The notes under the pieces: model-generated
Told to the model about the DNA's origin: nothing
What the model saw: only the letters and a program-made list of their open reading frames with translations
The model's database searches: none
Translations under genes and position numbers: made by a program
Part shown: piece by piece, positions 33,901-40,646 of the stretch
Layout: every line of letters starts with the position of its first letter
How positions within the stretch are numbered: the stretch's first letter is position 1
Assembly (NCBI RefSeq): GCF_029254265.1
Contig: NZ_JAQWXX010000047.1
Location: 62,001-126,000 of the forward strand
Origin: Algoriphagus sp.
Lineage (GTDB): Bacteria > Bacteroidota > Bacteroidia > Cytophagales > Cyclobacteriaceae
Direction: 5' to 3'
DNA length: 64,000 nucleotides

Positions 33901-34333
33901 AGAGCACAAAGATCATTTGGTGATCAGTAAAATCAAATCCAATATACCCATCACAGAAGCGGAGCTAGCCCAACTTCAGGAGATTTTCTTTAATGCAGAA
34001 GAAGTCGGATCGAAAGAGGAGTTTGAAAAAGAAGGCAAAGGAAAAACCTTGGGACTTTTCATACGGGAATTGATTGGATTGGATAAAGAAGCTGTACAAT
34101 CAGCCTTTACGGATTTTATACAAGCTCAAAACCTAAATGCAACGCAAATCAAATTTATGGATCTGATCATAGGTTATCTGACTCAAAATGGAGTGATCGA
34201 TAAACGAGCGCTGTTTGAATCTCCATTCAAAGACTTGAATGATAGCGGACCATTTGGCCTGTTTGACGATGCCCAGGTGACGAAGATCATTAGCATCTTG
34301 GATAGGATTAATGGGAGCGCCGGTGTGGGTTAG
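30905..34333 (+). CDS. hsdR: Type I restriction enzyme subunit HsdR (EcoEI-like)
   Basis: 1142 aa. An N-terminal DUF4145-like helical domain (about 1-120) and a coiled-coil (140-200) come first. Next is the nuclease domain with the PD-(D/E)xK pattern: YVDYVLW then LAVIEAKK at about 255-280. The SF2 translocase follows, with Walker A MATGSGKT, DEAHRS, TATP, and the motif VI Q-x-x-GRGTRLRP; the C-terminus is an EcoEI-type R domain. All catalytic motifs are intact, so the enzyme should translocate and cut unmodified DNA together with HsdM2S. The DUF4145 fusion is usual for this subgroup. Confidence 0.95.
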   Translation: MSNFQFISTEFPEIADRAIKAEAFALTSPVESCFNARAALELGVNWMYENDADLEWPYDKKLASLMHEAGFKEIFDPYGNLFHELHLIRKIGNNAVHNQKVKPEDSVHLLKCLFRFAAFLVAAYGEAEVRIPDFNDGLIPTGDELKKSKKEIELLREKLAKLEEQNDKKRLVLEEKEEANELLRISNLKHQEQLKEQRKAREVEAIPHALPKAPSEAYTRKLYIDAALKDAGWTKLRSGYELEFEVSGMPLSTNPTGLGYVDYVLWSDNGLPLAVIEAKKTTHDAKKGRHQASLYADCLEKKFTQRPLIYYTNGFDFYLWDDLFAPDRKVSGFMTQNQLELAIRRRKDRKDLRDFKVDLAITGRPYQTEAIQRVAENLSVIKDGKLKQRHRKSLLIMATGSGKTRTAASIVDMMVKCNWAKRILFLADRNALVTQAKNAFTEHLPELTSIDLTKEKENDSTRLVFSTYPTMMNLIDRARNGEGRFYGVGHFDLIIIDEAHRSVYQKYRAIFQYFDSFLLGLTATPKKDVDHNTYELFDIEDDNPTFAYELEEAVKDGFLVPPRAISVPLKFMREGIKYSELSEKEKLEYEEKFGDPTNEEAEAGIDKSQLYKWLFNSNTVDQVLNHLMTSGIKVDGGDKIGKTIIFAKNHKHAVYIEERFNKNYPEYSGKFCRVIDNQTEKAQDILERFKLDKEEKEPQIAISVDMMDTGVDAPRVVNLVFFKPVRSVVKFWQMIGRGTRLRPNLFGPDQHKDSFLIFDYCENFEFFELNPEESKGSVGISLTQQAFQLRLDLALALRKSTSKEENEFAEELIDLLHAQVASLNQDRFVVRHHLEFVEKYKAKDQWADLGPSKLQEIGTHIIPLILSDEDDDVSARRFDVLMLNYQLALIGGRITSRYENRITTACRILERKGNIPLVGARMPMIKSVLNGFLQQASVINLEKIRDTLRELMQFLDAIDQPMVETHFQDYLDLTKVEEKSLVKEAPLEPYRRRVERYLKEHKDHLVISKIKSNIPITEAELAQLQEIFFNAEEVGSKEEFEKEGKGKTLGLFIRELIGLDKEAVQSAFTDFIQAQNLNATQIKFMDLIIGYLTQNGVIDKRALFESPFKDLNDSGPFGLFDDAQVTKIISILDRINGSAGVG

Positions 34334-34370
34334 GGAGAATGATTTTTTTAGTGAATTAAATGTTTGAAAT

Positions 34371-35309
34371 ATGAATATATATAATAAAAATTATAATTTT
34401 ATTCTTTTAGAATGGTATACATTTGAAGAAATACTTCCGGATTTTTTTAGCGAATTGCCTTGGGATGAAATATCAAGAGATGAGCATATAGATTATATTT
34501 TTGATAGATATTTAGATTATTGGAATATAGAAATTTTGATTACTAATAAATTTATTAAATGGGATCTTCATAAAATTAGTCTTTTCAAGGATCAACTTTT
34601 TGGCCGTATTGAGTGGTCAAATAATTTATTTTTATGTGATTATTTATATTTTTTTAAAGATAAAATTGAAGTTCCGGTAAGGATAAGAAAAGAGCTTTCT
34701 GTTAAAAAAGTAGAACTATGTACAATAGATAAATATCCTCAATTCTTTGAATTTGGAATTAATTCGGAAAGTTATTCTATTTCTCGATTGAAATCAAATA
34801 AACATTTTTTTTTTAGGGATGCAAACATATCTTTTAATTCACAAATTTCTGCGGGATCTAGCGACATAAAATTTTTACAAAAATTTAAGCAACAATTGGA
34901 CTTTTGGTCAATTGCTCTTTTTTGGAGATTAGATATTGAAGTTATAGAAGAGTTTGCCGACTGTTTTGATGTTATTCGACCATTTTCCCATTATTTGCAA
35001 AAAGATAGTGATTTTGGATTTAACCATAAGTATTCCTTTAGATCAGGATGGGAAAATTTATTAACCAATCCGTATACGCCACTAGATGGGAAATTTTTTA
35101 AATTATTTGGAGATAAGAAAATAAAAAACACAAATACTTTATATGAGCGACAGCTTACTTGGTACTTTGGCTCCGATCAAGAACTAGACAATTATATAAA
35201 CGAACAGGAGAAATCAGATTTCAATTGGATAACAGTAAACGATTTGAGTGTAAAAGTTTTAATAGGATCAAGGGATTACTTTGGAATAAGAATAAATACC
35301 TTGGAATGA
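34371..35309 (+). CDS. Unknown AT-rich gene inserted between hsdR and an hsdS remnant
   Basis: 312 aa, rich in aromatic residues, Asn, Ile and Lys (MNIYNKNYNFILLEWYTFEE opens it). No domain, signal or membrane segment is recognised. Base composition is strikingly AT-rich compared with hsdR just upstream, a strong sign of recent transfer. Its 3-prime end runs into a broken piece of an hsdS gene. Genes in such positions, between hsd subunits, are often immunity, toxin or anti-restriction accessories, but nothing in this sequence supports one choice. Confidence 0.6.
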   Translation: MNIYNKNYNFILLEWYTFEEILPDFFSELPWDEISRDEHIDYIFDRYLDYWNIEILITNKFIKWDLHKISLFKDQLFGRIEWSNNLFLCDYLYFFKDKIEVPVRIRKELSVKKVELCTIDKYPQFFEFGINSESYSISRLKSNKHFFFRDANISFNSQISAGSSDIKFLQKFKQQLDFWSIALFWRLDIEVIEEFADCFDVIRPFSHYLQKDSDFGFNHKYSFRSGWENLLTNPYTPLDGKFFKLFGDKKIKNTNTLYERQLTWYFGSDQELDNYINEQEKSDFNWITVNDLSVKVLIGSRDYFGIRINTLE

Positions 35310-35527
35310 TATTTTTGGACCAAGGGATGAAGGTTATGAGGCTTGGAACGGAAGATGGAAGGATGGCAATTATCCCGATAGCTCCTACAGAGGAGCAAAA
35401 AGCCATTGTAGAAAAAGTAGAATTATTTATGGCAAAATGCCAAGAATTAGAAAAAGAAATCAGTAAAAGTAAGTAACATGCGCAGATGCTAATGCAGGCA
35501 GTGCTGAAGGAGGAGTTTGAAGAGTGA
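35308..35527 (+). pseudogene. C-terminal remnant of a second hsdS gene with an in-frame stop
   Basis: Translation in the frame beginning near 35308 gives IIPIAPTEEQKAIVEKVELF and LEKEISKSK, the distal conserved part of HsdS. An in-frame TAA at 35474-35476 interrupts it, and after the stop the same frame goes on HAQMLMQAVLKEEFEE to a TGA at 35525-35527, the normal HsdS C-terminus. It lacks any target recognition domain. It marks a former full hsdMSR unit or a silent hsdS cassette whose front was replaced by the AT-rich gene. Confidence 0.75.
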
Positions 35528-35533
35528 AAAAAG

Positions 35534-36160
35534 ATGGATAAACTGTTGAGTTTTATTTTAAGATTTGGAACATGGTTGTTTGAGACATATGAGATCATAA
35601 TTATATTAATACCAACCATCCTAATTATTTCATACGGTACAGAATTAGGTGCTGAAGGAATAGCACTTTGCGGAGGAATTATGCAGGTTGGAGGAGCATT
35701 ATATGGAATCTTAATTTACTCAGATTTAAGGCAATATTTTTCAAAACCTACACTTTGGAAACTTTTAAAATCATGGGTTAAAAGATGTCCATTTTTGAAA
35801 AAGGATATCACAGTAATGGCTGGAAATGTTGTTGGGTCAATGAGCATTGGAAGTGCAAAAGCTTTAGTTTGGAGCTCCGATGATCCTAATTTGCCACTTG
35901 AGGAGCGAATTAACCGAATGATAAGAAATCATAATTACTTAAGGATAAACTTAGATTTAGCTGAAGAAACTATTTCCAAACAAAACTTAGCAATTACAGG
36001 ACGAATCGAAAAATTAGAAAGTACTCTTTCTTCAGAAATCAGCCAGGTAAACTCTAAACTTGAATCCATTCATACGGAGGATTTTCTCTGGGCGTTGACA
36101 GGTTTACTTTATATCCTTATTGGAACTGTGTTTTCAAATTTTGCTGAATACATTTTATGA
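35534..36160 (+). CDS. Membrane protein of unknown function
   Basis: 208 aa. An N-terminal membrane helix (IIIILIPTILIISYG) and a Gly-rich second hydrophobic segment (IALCGGIMQVGGALYGILI) are followed by a soluble, partly coiled-coil part (about 125-180) and a C-terminal helix (LWALTGLLYILIGTVF). This two-helix, coiled-coil, one-helix layout resembles small membrane effectors and phage-resistance proteins, but no named family is recognised. It starts 6 bases after the hsdS remnant. Confidence 0.55.
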   Translation: MDKLLSFILRFGTWLFETYEIIIILIPTILIISYGTELGAEGIALCGGIMQVGGALYGILIYSDLRQYFSKPTLWKLLKSWVKRCPFLKKDITVMAGNVVGSMSIGSAKALVWSSDDPNLPLEERINRMIRNHNYLRINLDLAEETISKQNLAITGRIEKLESTLSSEISQVNSKLESIHTEDFLWALTGLLYILIGTVFSNFAEYIL

Positions 36161-36455
36161 TTAACATAAATTTTAGTTTTAAGGTAATATAAAAAAAACA
36201 GAAATGCTTATTAAAAAAAAATGAGCTCTGGAGGGCAAGATCGGCCAAAGTGAACAGAAATTTAAGAAAATTTATAGGGATATTTCCTTTCTTGAATTTT
36301 ACTGCGGTTAAATGAAAACTAGTGAAATTGTTTTATCAATAAATCTCAAAACTGCTTGATTTCAACCGAAAGTGACAAGTGAATTACTCTTTAAGAATAA
36401 ATTTGAATTCAATTTCAAAGGTACTACAAGCGTCTTTAAAAAATTACATCTTAAT

Positions 36456-37163
36456 ATGAAGTGGACTATTTATGTATTAATCTCATTTTGTGTTGGTTTA
36501 ATTTCCTGTGGAAGAACATCGCAAGAATATGTTTTAAGTCAAAATGATGAACAGATTGTTGATAATTCTTCAATTGATAGTGCCCTTAAATCGGAGTCAA
36601 ATAAAATCGATTTAAAAACTGCGGAAGAATATGTTGAAAGAGGTATTTTAAAAGATGAACACTTGGATCACAATGGAGCAATTGAGGATTTTAATAAAGC
36701 TCTAGAGCTTGACTCAACCTATGCAAGGGCTTATAATAATAGAGGAATTTCTAAAGGTTACTTGTTGGATTATATTGGGTCAATTGCTGATTTTAACAAA
36801 GCTATAGTTATTGATCCAACCTATACAAGTGCTTTTAATAATAGAGGGATTTCAAAAGCTTACCTTTTTGATTTTCGAGGAGCAATTTTAGATCATACTG
36901 AAGCTATAAAAATCGATTTAGAATTTGCTGAATCATATTACTATAGAGCAACTGTTAAATGTAAACTTCATGATTACGTAGGAGCAGTGGCGGATTTTAC
37001 TATTTCTATAGAGTTGAATCCAAATTATGCTGAAGCGTACTATGACAGAGGTGTGGCGAAACATATCTTACAACAAAAGGAAGCTAGCTGTTTGGATTTT
37101 TCTAAAGCGGGTGAATTAGGTCTTTCCCAAGCATATGATGAAATTAGGAAATTTTGCAACTAA
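36456..37163 (+). CDS. TPR-repeat lipoprotein
   Basis: 235 aa from ATG 36456, which starts the lipoprotein signal MKWTIYVLISFCVGLISC; the open frame goes back to 36372 but that part would hide the signal. Four to five tetratricopeptide repeats follow (units such as AIEDFNKALELDSTYARAYN and the matching GAVADFTISIELNPNYAEAY), ending in a degenerate repeat with EASCLDFSKAGELG. It resembles the chromosomal TPR lipoprotein at 52093-52800 in order and ending, so it may be a captured host gene. The product should sit at the periplasmic face and bind partner proteins. Confidence 0.75.
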   Translation: MKWTIYVLISFCVGLISCGRTSQEYVLSQNDEQIVDNSSIDSALKSESNKIDLKTAEEYVERGILKDEHLDHNGAIEDFNKALELDSTYARAYNNRGISKGYLLDYIGSIADFNKAIVIDPTYTSAFNNRGISKAYLFDFRGAILDHTEAIKIDLEFAESYYYRATVKCKLHDYVGAVADFTISIELNPNYAEAYYDRGVAKHILQQKEASCLDFSKAGELGLSQAYDEIRKFCN

Positions 37164-37483
37164 TAGGATGAATTTTGTACATGGATCTAAAAGCTAGGAA
37201 ATCATTCATATGCAAAACGATTATTTTTGGTATTGGCAAAATACCCTAGCGAATATTTACCTTTTGTATATTAAGAGACTGAAATCTGGAGAAAAGTAAC
37301 AATTGTATTACTAGCATGGACTTCCACAGGATTGGGAAGAAATGGAGTATATGGAACTCTTAGAAGAGTGTAGGAAATTGATTTCAAAGGTGATTCGGGA
37401 TGCGTATTTTATGGTGAGGGGCTGATCTTCCTTTATTGACAATCTAGTTTAGTTTTGGTAAATTATAACAAATTAAGCCCTTT
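37164..37483. other. Gene-poor stretch with two short decayed frames
   Basis: 320 bases. A 29-codon frame (37210-37299) and an open run with no start codon (37318-37425; DWEEMEYMELLEECRKLISK and beyond, then a stop) look like fragments of genes. The second is acidic-helical and protein-like in codon use but too short to name. No RNA gene or strong stem-loop was seen. The promoter of the terminase-to-primase unit probably lies at its right end. Confidence 0.4.
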
Positions 37484-37900
37484 ATGACAGCCAAAGAAAT
37501 CTCCTTCGCAGAAAACTACCTTTGCACCTTCAATGCAACTGAAGCCGCAAAAGCAGCCGGATACAGCGAGCGGTCTGCAAGACAGATTGGTTGTGAAAAC
37601 CTGACAAAACCTTACATTCAAGCATACATCAAGAATAAGAGTCAAGCAAGTCTTGAGAAGCTTGAAATTACTCAAGAACGAGTATTAAAAGAATTAGCAA
37701 ACATTGCCTTTTCAAATGTTACCGATTTTTTTGAAGACGATTGGGCTCTGAAGAAATTGACAGATATACCTAAGTCAAAATCTGCAGGCATCAAAACGCT
37801 AAAGAAAACCCAAACAGGGGTGATGGTGAATATGCATGATCGACTCGGTGCTTTATTGAAACTTTGGGAGTTGGTGAAAGATGAACAAGACCGAAAGTGA
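37484..37900 (+). CDS. terS: Phage small terminase subunit (Terminase_2 family)
   Basis: 138 aa. The N-terminus is the TerS helix-turn-helix: LTAK-like opening, then NATEAAKAAGYSERSARQIG and a conserved IQAYI stretch, followed by a helical oligomerisation region (LEITQERVLKELANIAFSNV). In phages TerS recognises packaging sites for the large terminase. No large terminase, portal or capsid gene is in this element, so TerS here may redirect a helper phage packaging machine, as in phage satellites. The gene overlaps the next one by 20 bases. Confidence 0.85.
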   Translation: MTAKEISFAENYLCTFNATEAAKAAGYSERSARQIGCENLTKPYIQAYIKNKSQASLEKLEITQERVLKELANIAFSNVTDFFEDDWALKKLTDIPKSKSAGIKTLKKTQTGVMVNMHDRLGALLKLWELVKDEQDRK

Positions 37901-38732
37901 ATTGGCTAAACTAGGCGAAGGAATTCTTCACCCGATTGACCAAGCAATAGCGTATTGGGTGTCAAAGAATTCTCTTTATAAGGAGTTTTTTTATCAAAGG
38001 AAGTTTGTTTCCCATTTGGTAAACCTTGTAAAATTATGTCCGTTTGGCATGAAGTTTTTTGAAGATCAATCTGAATCTTTTATTGATGGTTTGGTGGTAT
38101 TTAGTAAGGGGTATAGCAGGAATATCCCTAGTAGCATGCAATTAGGTGAGGATTTAATGAAGCCTATGATGGATAAAGTTATAGGTTACTTATCATCTGA
38201 ATCTTTTCAAAAATTTGTTTTAAGTCAACATATTTCCGGAGATGAGAGGGTTCCCGTTAAAATCCCAGAAATTTTTATAACTGTCAATGAATTAATTCTT
38301 TTTCTTAGGAGAGAGAATTCGATAGTTTTTGAAATTGGAGGTATTAATAAATTGAAACAAGATTACGTTTTGGATAAAATTGATGGCTGGGGGCTGAACG
38401 GTGAATTTGGAGAAAAGATAAAAAAGCTAGAATCCATATTGTATCCTAATATATTTAATCCTAATGGTTTTCTGACTTTTGATTTAATCTTTCGTGATCA
38501 AAAGCAAAGCGGGAAAGGTGTTCAATCGGATATTGTTTATTTCTACCATAGATTGAAAAATGACGGGCTTATCCATGCTAAAGTCGAAGTGTTTAAGACA
38601 TGGTTTGAAAGGATGTACCCTGAATTTCCATTGATTGAGCGATTTCACTCATTAGATAGAATTAAGGGTACTTTTGAGAGAAAAGAAAGGTATTCAAGTG
38701 CTTTGAATATTATTAAATCTAAAGAAGTATAA
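37881..38732 (+). CDS. Unknown protein coupled to the small terminase
   Basis: 283 aa; start ATG overlaps the terS end. Mostly helical with hydrophobic patches but no membrane helix. The last 90 residues (YFYHRLKNDGLIHAKVEVFK, then WFERMYPEFPLIERFHSL) look like a compact conserved domain and may bind DNA or the terminase. I do not recognise the family. Context suggests a packaging or regulatory accessory of the satellite module. Confidence 0.6.
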   Translation: MNKTESELAKLGEGILHPIDQAIAYWVSKNSLYKEFFYQRKFVSHLVNLVKLCPFGMKFFEDQSESFIDGLVVFSKGYSRNIPSSMQLGEDLMKPMMDKVIGYLSSESFQKFVLSQHISGDERVPVKIPEIFITVNELILFLRRENSIVFEIGGINKLKQDYVLDKIDGWGLNGEFGEKIKKLESILYPNIFNPNGFLTFDLIFRDQKQSGKGVQSDIVYFYHRLKNDGLIHAKVEVFKTWFERMYPEFPLIERFHSLDRIKGTFERKERYSSALNIIKSKEV

Positions 38733-38740
38733 TTTTTTTC

Positions 38741-38762
38741 TTTGTACAGCAAACTGTACAAA
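38741..38762. promoter_or_regulatory. Perfect inverted repeat upstream of the HTH gene (operator candidate)
   Basis: TTTGTACAG and CTGTACAAA form 9-base arms around CAAA. It lies 40 bases before the ATG of the small HTH protein and 9 bases after the upstream stop. Likely a repressor binding site controlling the HTH-primase unit, possibly autoregulated. Confidence 0.6.
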
Positions 38763-38801
38763 CTGGTTAATTTCTTGCTGCCTCATCAGACATAATAGGG
38801 T

Positions 38802-39089
38802 ATGCAAACCATCCAAATCACTCAACTATCACCGGAACAATTCGAAGAATCAATCCGGAATGCGGTTAAATCCCAAATTGATTCCTTAAAAAAGGAAATC
38901 AATCCAGTTAAGCCAAAAGAAGAGTATCTCTCTAGAAAAGAGGTAGCAGAGCTTTTAAAGATCGAATTAAGCACTTTACACAATTGGTGCAAGAAAGGAA
39001 AGCTCAAGCCTTATGGCATAGGGAATAGGGTTTACTTCCTTCGGTCTGACATTGAGAAAGCATTGGTTCCACTTAATCAGGTAAAGTGA
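38802..39089 (+). CDS. Small helix-turn-helix protein (excisionase/MerR-type HTH_17)
   Basis: 95 aa. The C-terminal half is a typical HTH_17 fold: EEYLSRKEVAELLKIELSTL, then HNWCKKGKLKPYG and VYFLRSDIEKAL. The N-terminal ~35 residues are polar. Such proteins act as excisionases or local repressors in Bacteroidota integrative elements. The primase gene starts at the last base of the stop codon here (TGATG overlap), so they are coupled. Confidence 0.82.
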   Translation: MQTIQITQLSPEQFEESIRNAVKSQIDSLKKEINPVKPKEEYLSRKEVAELLKIELSTLHNWCKKGKLKPYGIGNRVYFLRSDIEKALVPLNQVK

Positions 39090-40645
39090 TGCAGGCTTCT
39101 AAACACTTAGACGGGCAACAACCATTTTTATCCGCAGATAAAAAACTTAATCCCTTCAGGGAAAATAAAGTAATTAAGATTGATCCTCAGTTTGAGGACT
39201 TACAGAAACCTGAAACGTTTATAAACCATGTTCTGGAATTAACCAAAACAACAGCTCCCCCACACGCTGAAATATTAGGGCAGTTACTTGAACAGTTTGA
39301 ACCTTTGGACTTTGAGGCAATGGCAAACCCTCATAATGCCGAAAACTTTAAACTAAACAATAAACATTACACCGTTTTATCCATAGAAAATGTATTACAA
39401 ATAGCTGAAAAAAACCGTTGGGGATTGTGTAAAAACCACGATTTCATTTATCTATTTAATGGTACTTTCTGGGATGTGCTTGACAAAGAAACATTCCAAA
39501 AATTTTTGGGGATAGCAGCCGAAAAAATAAGCGTCCCTGAAATTACTGCTAAATACCACCGATTTAGAAAAGAGCTTTACGAACAGTTTTTAGCAACAGC
39601 CTATCTCGAACCAAAACCGACGTTGGCTGATAAAGTATTAATCAACCTACAAAATGGTACGTTTGAGGTAAGCCCAAACGGTACACAGTTAAGACCGTTT
39701 GACCGTTCAGACTTTCTTACTTATCAATTGCCATTTGAATACAACCCACAAGCAAAAGCTCCTTTATTTGAAACTTATTTAAATAAGGTCTTGCCCGACG
39801 GAGAACGCCAAAAGGTTTTAGCTGAATATTTGGGTTTTGTGTTCATTAAACACGGGAGTAATAGACTGAAAGAGGAAAAGGCGTTGGTACTTTACGGTAC
39901 TGGGGCAAATGGTAAGTCCGTATTCTTTGAAATTGTTAGTGCTTTACTAGGATCAGAAAACACAAGTAATTATTCATTGCAAAGCCTTACAAATGATAAC
40001 GGCTATTTCAGGGCGAAATTAGCCAACAAGTTAGTAAACTATGCAAGTGAGATAAACGGCAAACTAGAAAGTTCAATATTTAAACAGTTGGTTTCAGGCG
40101 AACCAGTTGAAGCCCGTTTACCTTATGGCGAACCTTTCACGCTGAAACAGTACGCCAAACTAATATTTAACTGTAATGAGTTGCCCAAAGATGTTGAACA
40201 TACTAACGCCTATTTTAGAAGGTTTTTAATTATTCCTTTTGATGTAACCATACCTCCACAGGAACAAGATAAACAACTACACACCAAAATAATTGAAAAG
40301 GAACTTTCAGGCGTTTTTAATTGGGTATTAGACGGCTTAAATAGACTATTGAAGCAAAAGCGTTTTACAGATTGTGAAGCAGTTAAACAAGCCGTTGAGC
40401 AGTACAAAAGCCAGTCAGATAGTGTAAAAATGTTTATTGATGAAAACGAATACCAAAACAGCCCAACCGATTACAGGCTTATAAAAGAACTTTATACAGA
40501 ATACAGGGGCTATTGCATTGAGGACGGTTTTCATCCCGTGAACAAATCTAATTTCATCAAACGTCTTTCAGGTTTCGGGGTGTTAGTTGATAGGCTTAAC
40601 GTGGGCAATGTAGCGTATCTGTCAAACGGTAAAAGACCTTTTTAA
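39089..40645 (+). CDS. SF3 primase-helicase, phage/plasmid P4-type (D5_N / DUF5906-like)
   Basis: 518 aa from ATG 39089. The C-terminal SF3 helicase is clear: Walker A YGTGANGKSVFFE, the Walker B/sensor region NYASEINGKLESSIFKQLVSG, FNCNELPKD and an arginine finger in FRRFLIIPFD. The N-terminal part carries the D5_N-type region. It should melt the element's origin and drive its replication. The primase catalytic part seems to be in the next gene, so the P4 alpha-like function is split over two proteins. 1-base gap to the next gene. Confidence 0.88.
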   Translation: MQASKHLDGQQPFLSADKKLNPFRENKVIKIDPQFEDLQKPETFINHVLELTKTTAPPHAEILGQLLEQFEPLDFEAMANPHNAENFKLNNKHYTVLSIENVLQIAEKNRWGLCKNHDFIYLFNGTFWDVLDKETFQKFLGIAAEKISVPEITAKYHRFRKELYEQFLATAYLEPKPTLADKVLINLQNGTFEVSPNGTQLRPFDRSDFLTYQLPFEYNPQAKAPLFETYLNKVLPDGERQKVLAEYLGFVFIKHGSNRLKEEKALVLYGTGANGKSVFFEIVSALLGSENTSNYSLQSLTNDNGYFRAKLANKLVNYASEINGKLESSIFKQLVSGEPVEARLPYGEPFTLKQYAKLIFNCNELPKDVEHTNAYFRRFLIIPFDVTIPPQEQDKQLHTKIIEKELSGVFNWVLDGLNRLLKQKRFTDCEAVKQAVEQYKSQSDSVKMFIDENEYQNSPTDYRLIKELYTEYRGYCIEDGFHPVNKSNFIKRLSGFGVLVDRLNVGNVAYLSNGKRPF

Positions 40646-40646
40646 T

